Source: Polyodon spathula
Lineage: Eukaryota > Chordata > Actinopteri > Acipenseriformes > Polyodontidae
Assembly: GCF_017654505.1 (NCBI RefSeq)
Contig: NC_054538.1
Location: forward strand, 55,433,786 to 55,497,785
Reading direction: 5' to 3'
DNA: 64,000 nucleotides
In this document: in pieces, positions 54,720-64,000 of the stretch
How positions within the stretch are numbered: position 1 is the first letter of the stretch
How the letters are laid out: each line of letters opens with the position of its first letter
Notes under the pieces: generated by a model
The model's input: the letters and a program-made list of their open reading frames with translations, nothing else
What the model was told of the DNA's origin: nothing
Databases searched by the model: none
Translations under genes and position numbers: made by a program

Positions 54720-56079
54720 CTTCTTTGTTGTATATACCTGTAAATAACAAACCCAAATATGTGTATAAATGGCTTCCACCGATATTACTGTAATTATAAC
54801 AGTAGTCCTGCTTTTTTAGGTACTACAACATTGAGACTTACTGTGCTATGTATATATTAAAGAGGCATCACTAAATTTCTCTTAATTACACTCAAACAAA
54901 CAGAAAAGTAGGGAGATACCTATTTATTTGATTTGACAATACAATGAGAAATTATATCGTTTTATTCTATGGGCTCAATTGTATCATTATTTAATATGTT
55001 TTATAATGTAATTGCCTTGGATACTATCGACATTGAAATGCAATAACTTTCCACAAAAGACACGATAATATCAGATGATAATATCCGAAATGCTTAAGCC
55101 TCCTTTTTTGGCAACATAACCATTTTTATATAGCTGATTTCTTTATTCTAACATGAAAGTTTGGGTCAGATGTATAATCTCATTCATAATAAAAAATTGT
55201 TAAAGAGATCAGTATTAGTATTGTAATAAATGCCATTACAGAGGTCTTGTGCATATGTATTTATTTCCGCAGTTTTACAATTTAGACATAAACATATAAC
55301 TATACCCCTGTTAAAGGATTACCACTTCAGCTCAAACTGGAGATGATATTACATTTTTGGCAGCCCTAAACAAGTTATTGTTTGAGAAACAGAAAGACAA
55401 CCACCGATGAAAAGACAAAGCAGCACCTCCATCATGAAGGCTGGCAGCTCAGATTAATACACATGTGGCAGGTGATGGCTTGAACATTGAATACAGTGGG
55501 GCCTATTGGCCTATTGACTCAGGAGATTCCGAACCTAGTTGCTGTGTGACTGCATGACACTTCACCTCCCAGCAGCACATTCCCCCAGCTGTAAAACTGA
55601 GTACAACAAGTACAACTGGAAACAAGAGGTGCCGTTTCTAGTAAAGCAGCATACACAAGACCTGTCCTGAATTACCAGGTCCAAGCAGCAGAAGCCATTG
55701 GGCTTTAGGACACATACTGTAATCATTCTGGAGCCTATTCTTATGCTTAAATGTGTCCTCATTTAAATAATTTTGTGCCTTCAAAAATGGTTACATAATT
55801 AAGTTATATTACTTTGTAAACTACTACAATGTAATTGTAAACATTCATAAAATAATCATATTAAATATCCAAACCTAACATAAAATGAAAATAAATGTGG
55901 AAAGCATTGTTATTATCAAAGCTGATTAAGCATTTACAGCTGAACTACAACTTTATCAGCAATGGCAACACAATGGATTTTTAACAAATATTACTCAATT
56001 ATTTTAAAGATAATAGTAGCTTACCTAGTAAAGGCATGACAGTGCGGTGAGCAGGGACATACAGACATTATTCAATAAT
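53641..56079. other. non-coding, with (AT)n array and a copied 34-mer
   Basis: No gene. An (AT)n array lies at 54655-54717 and a 34-bp copy of pseudogene sequence at 55239-55272. The rest is unique-looking AT-rich DNA. Confidence 0.55.
55239..55272. repeat. 34-bp identical copy of 51521-51554
   Basis: CAGAGGTCTTGTGCATATGT plus the next 14 bases are identical to a stretch inside the hAT-like pseudogene. The flanks are unrelated on both sides. Confidence 0.9.
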
Positions 56080-56317
56080 GTTGGCTGTGTGGTCCAGTGG
56101 TTAAAGAAACAGGTTTGAAACCAGCAGGTACCTGGTTCAAATCCCAGCTTAGCCATTGTGTGATTGTGTGACCCTGAGCAAGTCACCTTCTTGTGCTCTG
56201 TCTTTGGGGTGAGATGTTGTGTTGACCCTGGTCTTGTATGTTGTAAAGCACTTTGTGATGGTGGTCTACTATGGAAGGCATTATATAAAGATTATTATTA
56301 TTATTATTACTCCTTAC
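56080..56317 (+). mobile_element. tRNA-derived SINE
   Basis: Pol III A box TGGTCCAGTGG (56090-56100) and perfect B box GGTTCAAATCC (56134-56144) in tRNA-like spacing. A body with GAGCAAGTCACCTTCTTGTG follows. The 3' end, AAGGCATTATATAAAG, runs into a short (ATT)n tail. The cloverleaf is not intact, so it is not a tRNA gene. Confidence 0.8.
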
Positions 56318-58018
56318 AGTACCATAACATTACCACAGCAGGATCATTATGTAAGGACTGCGTTACACTAAAGCATAAGCAGTTTTGTTTTATTTTGTTT
56401 TGTTTTGTTTTTGTTTTTATATATAATTTACAAGAAGGATTCCTGTATTTCTGTAAAGCATACAGAGTTATACAAAGTAGCTATGGATAATTTCTTTCAT
56501 TCTTTAAAAATGGGTGTTTATTGTTGAGCATAAGCAGAATAAATGAGACCTTCTTGCCCAGGATACAATTCAAGCTGGGACAAGCTGTCAAACTACAACC
56601 TGCAACCCAGGCAGTGCTTAAGACCTTGGCTTTGCTGCAGAGAGATGCCGGAGGCTGAAGGAAGCTGTCATTCAAAGGCTGATGCCTGCAAGCATTTCTA
56701 TTTTACCTGACATGAGTTTGCAGATGGGCTAGTCCCCAGGTAGGGTTGGCTAAACACTTCACATTAATCATTGCTTAAACCAAGCGCAGAGGGAGGACCT
56801 CAGGTTAGCCATCATTTGGAAGTAAATTGGGTGAAAAATAGGCAGGCTGTGTAGGATTCCCCTGTGAGGGCCAGCTAAGTATGAAAACAGACTCATCCAA
56901 CTACCTAAGTAATCTGTCAGTTAGTTAAAGACATCATAATTCATTTAGCGCAACGACGGCACAGATTGTTAGTGTCTTCTACTTGCTTTCCTCTCTGATG
57001 TATTTCTTTGACACTTTGGCAGTTGCAGATTGAAGAGATTCTGAAAATTAGATTTTTAGAACTGAAAGGTCGCTCAGTCCAGCACTTTTGTAATGTGTGT
57101 GTCACTTTGCATGACACCAGTCATTTTATCACAAGGTACAGTTTTAATACACCCATTTTCTTGTACTGTAAACTTGTTAGATTTTATAATGGAATTGATT
57201 CTTCAAAAACCATCACAATAATTGCTTTGGAATTGGTTATTTAGTTGGGACCAAAACTGGCTCCTAAAACCATTGGATAAATAGGTGTAGAATTTAAGTT
57301 ATAATTCCTTCCTTAGAAAATCTTCTTGCATTTTCACATTGACAGTTATACAGTTTTGACACACAATACCCTTTTATCTGGCATTGTAATTTGGTATTCA
57401 ATGAGCAATTGTTCCTTGTTGCCTTAAAAAATGGATTGACCCTCAAACGTAGTATATCTTCTGCAGCATTCCCTTCAATTATTTTACCTTGTTTTTCTCA
57501 AAAAATTCAAATTAAGTTTCCTCACTACAGCTCTGGAGAACTGAAGTTCAGTGGATGTTCTCTAATCACATCGCCAAGCCAATTGCCTATTTATACCCTA
57601 AAGGTCCATGCAGGTCAAAACCTAGGCTTGCAGGTGTCTCCTAGAACTACCCCTTTATTGAAATGAAATACATTGCAATATATTGGGAAAATATGTTGAC
57701 ATACTGTATATTTACAGTTTGTATATTTTTTCCAGATGCAATTTCAGTTGTGCAAAATCATATAAGAAATATAAGTAGGCAGGTATATTTCAGAATATAA
57801 TCTGTTTACCTTTAAAATAATTTTAAAGGTGCATTTATATTTAAAATATATATGTTGCCAACATGTTTATATATTAAAACAGCAATAATTTGTGTATTTT
57901 GAAATATATTATTATATGTTACAATATATTGCAAAAGATTTACCAGAAAAAATGGCAGTATATTGTAATGTGTGTTTTCCATTTATTATATTTTCGAAAA
58001 TATATTTGTAAATATTAC
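56318..58018. other. non-coding, partly unique sequence
   Basis: No gene recognised. The block 56690-56960 is free of simple repeats and unique-looking; the part from 57660 to 58010 is very AT-rich. Confidence 0.5.
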
Positions 58019-59150
58019 TGTGTCAGGACGGCTGTGTTGATTATGTACCCAGACCAGGAAGTTGACATACAGAGACACAGACAGGTACTGTGAGTGGAAG
58101 CGCTGGTACGCGTATTTATTGAAATAAAAATAAAACAAAACACTTTCAGAAAAACAGCTCACCGAGAAAAATAAACAGTTTAAAAGAAACAAACTCTTGC
58201 ACACAAAATCCCTCCAAAAACAAGTAACATGCTGGTACTCCCAGCGTGAGTAGCTGTTGTTGTTTTTCTTTACTTTCTCATTTTCTCTTTTCTCCTTTTG
58301 TCGTTCCTCTTCATGGATACCCCCAAACACAGACAAAATAGCAACCTTATTTACATGTGAACATACCAATAATTGCAAACCCTCAACCAATCATTTAATT
58401 TACAATTCCCTCACAATGCACCCAGGTGTTTCCCATTTAGCCCTAGCAGAAATGTAGTTTTTAGGCCTTCACTCATTGAATCTAATGGCAGGGCAAAGCA
58501 CACATGGCTCCCATGCCCCCCCCCCCAACCTAAAACACAACCACCCTCCCTCAAGTCCCCTACTGTCCTTCTCCTATCTTTGAGGAAGGGTTGGCCAACA
58601 GTCCGTGCCTTCATGGCGGGACTGAGACCCAGCAACAGGGCACAGTGGATGTTCTTTGGCTCCGGCAACAGAAAATGCTGCAGTGAAACTGCTTCTGGTG
58701 CAAACAAGTCCCCGGATGATGATAAACAGGCATTTCCAGGCAGTGACAAACAGGCATCGCCGGGTGATTTATGTTACATCTAACAGACTTCCCCAGGCGA
58801 TAGCAAACAAGCAACACCAGACGAGGAGGAACTGGGAAGGAGCAGTCCATCGGGAGGCAATGGCATGAGCGGACCCTCGGTGGGTGACGGCAGCAGCAAA
58901 CCCTCGGGAGGCGACGGCAGCATCGGCCCCACGGGAAGCGATGGCAGCAGAGGACCCCGGGGGAGGCGATGGCAGCAGTGAACCCTCGGCAGGCGACGCC
59001 AGCAGTGGACCATCAGTGGACTGGCCAAGGAGGTGGCAGCAACTCTAAAGGAGGAGGCAGGAGCAGTTGTAGTCTCCCTCTGGCGGTGGGAGACTACAAC
59101 ATGTCTGGAAGCCGTACCTTGTGCTTACGAGACTTCAGCAGTGGAAATCC
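58019..59150 (-). mobile_element. retroelement remnant with LTR-like 3' end and GC-rich 27-bp repeats
   Basis: On the minus strand, 58450-58021 has LTR-like features: an AATAAA poly(A) signal near 58120 and a 3' edge CCGTCCTGACA at 58021. To the right lies GC-rich DNA unlike its surroundings, with a tandem repeat of about 27 bp (58850-59010, unit like GGCGACGGCAGCAGCGGACC plus seven bases). The high GC and in-frame unit suggest former coding sequence. Target duplications and the 5' edge were not found. Confidence 0.4.
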
Positions 59151-60682
59151 TGTTTAATCACGTGCAACATTCTAACTTTGGCAATACCAAGCAATCCTTT
59201 ATTATCTGAGATCTGCCGGAAGTAGCCCTGGCAAGCTTCTTTAACCAAATAGGAAAAATATGCACTCAGTGTGAGGGGTTTAGAGACCTCTTCATTCAGT
59301 GTTTTTTTTTTTTTAATTGTTAAACGCTTCAGATTATTGCCATAAACAGTGTATTATAGTTAAGCTGTTTTATAAGCATAGTTATAAAAATATACTGAAG
59401 CTAGTATAAATATCAAAAAATGACCCTTGTAGAAATAAATAAATAAATAAATAAATAACATAGCCTTCCAATTCTTTTTAAATCAAAAGACATATTGCTG
59501 TGTTATTGTTTGGTCATTGGATAGTTGATTGCTTTAAGTCTAGACTTTTCTGTTCCTTAGCAATAAGATGCAATTCATTGTACGCTAGCCTGAAGTAGCA
59601 TCTATAATGGGTAACTACCAAGGAGAAAAAAAGTCATGTATGTATTCAATTAGCATATTACTGCTTCAGGCTCTACCAGGCTTGAGCAACTACCTATAGA
59701 GTCAAAGTAAAATCTCTTAACCCTAATTCATTGAGCAAGATTTGTTTTAAAAGTACCAAAAATAATATAAAAGTTGTCAGTTCCACAAATTTGTTCAAAA
59801 AGACAAATGTAGGGCTTAACATCAGCTTGCTGCTAGACTTACATAACAAAGTTCCAGAAAGTCCCGTCGCTTACAGAAATTACAGAGAAATTTGCATGGA
59901 CTACTGCTATACTGGAACTGATACAAAAACATTTACATATACCCTCTCATATTATAATATTAATTAGGTTATTTGCATTTGGAAGGATCATTTCTCTGGC
60001 TAAAACAAAACTACATGGAAACCCATGCTACCCAAAAGTACTACCAAATTACTGTGAGAAAAAGGTAAGAATTTTTCCATGGCAACTACCACACTGTTTC
60101 TTATTTTTGAGATCTGAGGCCCCTAAATCTGCAAGTGGCTCTATTGGTTATGAAAGCAAGCCTCCTCTTTGTTAGTCTTCCCAATATGTTTTTTCTCAAT
60201 TATTTTAGTCACCATAGCCAAGGACACAACATGGGTTCTCATCTGTCACAGTGGATCCACTGTACCTGCCTTGTTTTGTAGAAGTGGCCTGAAAATCCTG
60301 CTGAGATCCTCCATCTGATCTATCTCTTCTTGGGGTCAAATGGATCAAGCTTCTTTAAGCTGGATGTGATTTATTTTTTCATTATTAATCTACTTTGTTT
60401 GTCCGATATCTATTGTTTGGTTAGTAGGGGTCAAGATGACCCCTGTCACTAAGCAAAGGTCATCTGTGGGGAACACTGAGGGGATTCAGGAATGATATGT
60501 TTTCAGTAAAAGGCCTTTTGTTCTCCTTTTCTATGTCTATATGTATTCAGCACCTGAATGACTGCTGGGTTTAGTCAAAGTACTTTAAAGCCTATAAATT
60601 ACATGCAATTTACAGAATTTTAAAGATTTATTTTTCTTACTGTCAATAACACATTACTTGAAGTTTTGTTTTTTAATCCTTC
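59151..60682. other. non-coding, no gene recognised
   Basis: AT-rich sequence with a (TAAA)n tract near 59436-59456. No supported gene or bounded element. Confidence 0.55.
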
Positions 60683-61190
60683 TGTAGCAGGGGGAGATCT
60701 GTGCTGACTCTGCTGGCGTGTTCACAGTACTGCAGGAAGAGGACGGCAGTCGTCCAACAACCAGGCGAGTCTTGGGAGATCGCTAGCCCTATAAAAAAAT
60801 GCTCTGCTGTTTCCTCAGGTCTGCCCTCTTAGATACGCTGTGTGTACGGAAGCGCTGGTCGATGACCAAGAAACCAGCTGGAAGAAACACGGCAACGAAC
60901 AAGGCAGAGAGTGACAGCAGGGAACCCTTGGGCAGACCCTGAAGTATTGTTTAGAGCAGGCAGGGAGCCGCTAGAGTAGGTCGGTGATCCGAGTAGTGCG
61001 GGTAGCTGCGACTGGGATAACGCTGCTGAGTGCAGCACCTTTTATTTGTAGTTTTATTACTGGGTTATTTTACACACTAAAAGGACCAAGAAACGCTGAA
61101 GACGGGCCTTCCTGGTTCTTTATTATTTCTTTGAGCACCTGCAAGTGCGCCTGCAGTGAATACGTTTACCAACTTTGGTATATAGATAAT

Positions 61191-61264
<74 letters not shown>

Positions 61265-61386
61265 ACAGTGCCCTCTGCAGGTGAAAAATAAGAACTGTCC
61301 TAAAAATAAAACTGGGCACCTGGCTGGTGTTCCAAGTACAACTGTTCTGTCTCGTGTGTCAGTGAATTACCCACCACCCTTCCACA
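60683..61386 (+). mobile_element. solo LTR with CCTTC target duplication and internal (AT)n
   Basis: Begins TGTAGCAGGGGGAG and ends CCACCCTTCCACA, giving TG...CA termini. The identical pentamer CCTTC flanks both sides (60678-60682 and 61387-61391). Inside are TATAAAA (60790-60796), an AATAAA (61305-61310) and an (AT)n array of about 67 bp (61194-61260) that has expanded within the LTR. No internal domain is attached. This copy shows no obvious similarity to the LTR at 24.5 kb beyond the ends. Confidence 0.85.
61194..61260. repeat. (AT)n array inside the solo LTR
   Basis: Uninterrupted AT array that separates the TATA-containing part of the LTR from the poly(A)-signal part. Confidence 0.97.
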
Positions 61387-61869
61387 CCTTCACATATAAT
61401 ATACTAGTTCCGGCATTCGGTTTTTAAATGTTTGTAATGGAATTTTAAATGTTTGGTGTTTGTCAAAATTAGCATCGAGACAGAAGACAGAAGTGGACAT
61501 GCACACTTAACAGATGAGGAGCAGGTGTACTAAGATGGGCAGGTCGCAGCGCAAACATACCGCAATTTGCATTTGTGTTCCTACAATTAACAAAGTGAAA
61601 ATTTTGTTGTATGTACTAAGAGAAAATATGTTAATGAAGACAGCCGCAATATACTTACTTAAATATTTATTGCGTCTTCTTATTGAGATCTCTAGCATTA
61701 TACATTGCGAGAGTCGTGCAACATTGCTGAAATAATTAGTGGCAGTTGAGTTTGCTGCAGCAGAGGGTGTCCAAAAGATAACCCCTGTGCATACAAAGGT
61801 GCAAGAATCATAATGACATTGTTTTTGTTAAATGTAATGTACAATGCATTCTGTTCGATCTTCATTTTA

Positions 61870-61974
61870 CCTATTTTAATACTGATATATATTTTATTAT
61901 AATATATTATATTATACCTATATAATATATTATATATATATCCTATATATATATATAATATATATATATATATA
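61870..61974. repeat. interrupted (AT)n tract
   Basis: Irregular AT and ATAATATAT runs, with local self-complementarity. Confidence 0.85.
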
Positions 61975-62160
61975 CACGCATGCGACACGTTTAAGTCTCA
62001 AGTCTTACAATTTTAAAAGTTTATTTTAGTATTACTACACTGTAATTGAAAAAATAGGAGCACGCTAAAAGAATAATGTTCTTGTATTGATGGTGTGCTA
62101 TAGGCTCAAGTTAGTATATGGAATGTTGTAAAAAGTCTAGCATTCACCAGGTATCTGCTG

Positions 62161-62282
62161 TTAAGCTTATATATTTATTACTGTTATAACATCATTATGA
62201 AAAAACAATTAAGTGAATTTGTCTGCATGAATTCGCTTCATTTTTTTTTCATAATGATGTTATGATAAATATATAAGCTTAA
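62161..62282. repeat. 122-bp near-perfect palindrome
   Basis: The left half starts TTAAGCTTATATATTTAT and the right half ends ATAAATATATAAGCTTAA. CATCATTATGAAAAAA pairs with TTTTTTCATAATGATG. The arms extend inwards to AAGTGAATT/AATTCGCTT around a short loop at about 62221-62225. Small indels break the pairing. It lies 13 bp before the LTR at 62296. Confidence 0.85.
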
Positions 62283-62295
62283 CTTATTACTACAC

Positions 62296-63042
62296 TGTGA
62301 CAGAAATATAATGAATCTTGGTTGTAAATTTCCCTCCTGACCTGTGAGGGTGCTAAGCAGTGAAAGTAGAGTCCTTTGGTTAGGCTGGCCTGACAGTTCT
62401 TTCCCAGGGTTGGGAAGTTGGTCAGTCTGGAAGAAGGCGAGACTTCGTTGCAAGACCGTATTCACTCAGAAGGGAAACGACACAGCAGCTGCAGATTGTA
62501 GAAACAGCTGCGCTCGTTTACCAAGGGGTCATGCGTGACAGCATAAAAGGGGACAGAGAATCGCAACCTACTCCTTTGCTTGGTTTTTGCATATTGAAAC
62601 TAGAAGGACTGTGATAGACCAAGTGAAACCTGTTAAAAAGAATATTAGTGAGTGTTTTGTTTGTTTGTGTCTGTTAGTAATTGTCTATGTTTGTAAACCA
62701 CCAGATGGTGAACACGTATCCGAAGCTGTCGCCTTGGGCCAGCACAAAGCCGGATCAACACTTCACCATAGTCACTATAATAAATTGTTATCACCCACCA
62801 CGAGCACTACAGCACGCACCCGGACTGGTGACTGTGGCTAGTATTATTGTGGGGCGGATAATGTGTATTTATTATTTGGGCTGCAATTCCTGTCTTTTTA
62901 CACACTGGTGTGTATTGCCGAAGCCTATTGTTTGGTTGCCAGACTGGGAGTTATAAAATAAATGGATTACAGTTTCCTGTCTGCATTTGTTCTTGCACTG
63001 CATCACCTCTGCACCTGTTCTCAATCAGCAGGCACTTTGCCA
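62296..63042 (+). mobile_element. LTR of a two-copy family, probable solo LTR
   Basis: Starts TGTGACAGAAATATAATG and ends near CACTTTGCCA. The 3' edge is supported by the related minus-strand copy at 53 kb, which also ends in GCCA where homology stops. The flanks are TACAC (62291-62295) and CACAC (63043-63047), a 4-of-5 match that could be a decayed target duplication. A TATA-like CATAAAAGG lies at 62542-62550 and AATAAA at 62957-62962. Confidence 0.65.
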
Positions 63043-63250
63043 CACACAACCATTTAGTTTTTTACAGATATGGATAATATAATTTGGACACACAAAAATG
63101 GTATTGACAAAGGCTTTTTAACTTACAAAAGAAATACTGCAAGAAACATCCTATACTGTAAGAAGCATCCCACAATTTGAATGGTCTGATTTTTGGTCAA
63201 TATATCCTAACTATAGGGCTTGGGAAGAAAGTATAGCCAAAACAGTTGAA

Positions 63251-63732
63251 TTGAAATCTAGAGACGTTATATTAAATGTATATAATGCATTGGTACAACC
63301 ACACCTACAATATTGTGTACAGCTCTGGTTTCCATATCATAAGAAAGATATAGAGGCCTTGGAAAGAGAGCAGAGAGCATCACTATTAATTCCATGGTTA
63401 AAAGGCTTGTCATATGAAGATAGATTGAAAGAGCTGAATCTAATAGTCTAGAAAGAAGGAGAATCGGAGATGACTTACTAAAGGTAATTAAAATTGTCAA
63501 GGGGTTTAACAAAGTAACTGCTGAGAATTATTTTTCACAGGTCAAAGAGAGCAGAACCAGGGGCTACAGGTGGAAGCTGAAGAAGGGCATATTCAGAACC
63601 GAGGGGAGAAGGAGCTTTTTCACAGAAAGGGTAGTGAACCATTGGAACAAGCTGCTGGACAGAGTTGTTGAAGCAGAGACTCTTGAATCCTTCAAAAATA
63701 GACTGGATGCTGTCATGAACAGTATTGCATAA
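63251..63732 (+). pseudogene. LINE reverse-transcriptase C-terminal remnant (CR1/L2-like)
   Basis: The first frame (63251-63450) reads YNALVQPHLQYCVQLWFPYH, then KDIEALEREQRA and GLSYEDRLKEL, blocks typical of the segment just after the RT catalytic core in non-LTR elements. A frame change at about 63450 moves to a second frame beginning LERRRIGDDLLKV, which stays open for about 94 codons, through SRTRGY, FFTERVVNHWNKL and ESFKNRLDAV, to TAA at 63730-63732. The catalytic YADD part is absent upstream, so it is a 5'-truncated, frame-broken LINE copy. The clade assignment is from recalled motif likeness. Confidence 0.75.
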
Positions 63733-63737
63733 ACCTC

Positions 63738-64000
63738 TGGGGTCTATTTATAAAGGGTTAACACCTGTCAAAATGAGAAAACAGGAGAACATGATCGGAT
63801 TTCGTCCATGGCCGTCTATTTAACGGCAGTTGCTATTCATAAGAGATCATTCAGATGTGTTGTTAAACCCCAACGATTTTCGTCTATGAAGGCATGTTTG
63901 TAATGAATTGAGAGAAAGGTTAACGATTACCTCATTAGCATAAAGTTTTTATTGGTCCTGAGCGTCAACCTGCTATTCATAAGCGTGAACGACAGCAAAA
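63738..64000 (+). mobile_element. repeat of unknown family, copy 3 (cut by window end)
   Basis: Begins GGGGTCTATTTATAAAGGGT only five bases after the LINE stop codon. It matches 13498-13710 in direct orientation at roughly 75-80%, with about 50 bp of extra sequence near 63795-63845. CTATTCATAAG occurs inside at 63833 and 63953. The rest of the element lies beyond the window. Confidence 0.75.

Noticed and set aside
56080..56150. tRNA-like head with A and B boxes
   Set aside because: No intact acceptor or anticodon stems; it is the 5' part of a SINE.
58611..59028. Pro-rich minus-strand and Gly/Ser-rich + strand proteins
   Set aside because: Products of the 27-bp tandem repeat; no start context or domain supports a host gene.
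61387..61391. CCTTC repeat as chance match
   Set aside because: Chance was considered, but it coincides with TG...CA ends and internal promoter/poly(A) signals, so the LTR reading was kept.

Overview
Vertebrate nuclear DNA, AT-rich and dense in microsatellites and transposon remnants. It looks like a gene-poor regulatory landscape around one developmental transcription-factor gene. The only intact protein gene I can support is a single-exon OLIG3 orthologue on the + strand: CDS 17637-18422, 261 codons, with a TATA box near 17404 and a probable poly(A) signal at 19273. No other host exon was recognised, so OLIG3 appears to sit alone in at least about 17 kb upstream and 44 kb downstream. Organism: the OLIG3 protein, the Tc1-like element, the tRNA-derived SINEs (tails about 31297, 35014 and 56250; a longer SINE at 38597-39030) and the long (TTA)n arrays suggest a ray-finned fish. 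The 38.6 kb SINE resembles sequences I associate with sturgeon or paddlefish. That last step is recall, not a search, and is weak. || Layout. 1-2.3 kb: an (AACCT)n array and a pogo/Tigger-type non-autonomous element. 2.3-13.5 kb: no gene; (TTC), (AT), (TTA) and (GATA) arrays and a nested hairpin. 13.5-14.7 kb: a repeat of unknown family whose relatives recur inverted at 52.55-52.97 kb and direct at 63.7 kb. 17.3-19.3 kb: OLIG3. 20.3-21.6 kb: a 1.3 kb transposon with terminal inverted repeats of over 120 bp, carrying a damaged uncharacterised ORF and inserted in a (TAA)n array. 24.5-25.1 kb: a solo LTR with a 5-bp target duplication. 31-33 kb: a SINE and an LTR-like piece. 35.6-36.7 kb: an unusual tandem duplication of unique-looking non-coding DNA. 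38.6-43.5 kb: a SINE, a Tc1 element, a second pogo-type element, a 30-bp minisatellite and a piggyBac-like end. 48 kb: a gag zinc-knuckle remnant interrupted by vertebrate telomeric repeats. 50.4-51.9 kb: a hAT-like transposase pseudogene. 53 kb and 62.3-63.0 kb: two LTRs of one family in opposite orientations. 56 kb: a SINE. 58-59 kb: a retroelement remnant with 27-bp repeats. 60.7-61.4 kb: another solo LTR. 63.25-63.73 kb: a LINE reverse-transcriptase remnant. || Function. Only OLIG3 is expected to encode a working protein, a basic helix-loop-helix regulator of dorsal neural-tube cell types. The unique stretches between repeats, including the 35.6-36.7 kb duplication, are the best places to look for its distal enhancers; this is inference, as no conservation data were available. 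I found no rRNA, functional tRNA, CRISPR array, integrated bacterial gene or new enzymatic system. The most unusual observations are the in-frame telomeric insertion in a gag zinc knuckle, the long-TIR element with a nearly open uncharacterised ORF, and the tandem duplicated non-coding block.
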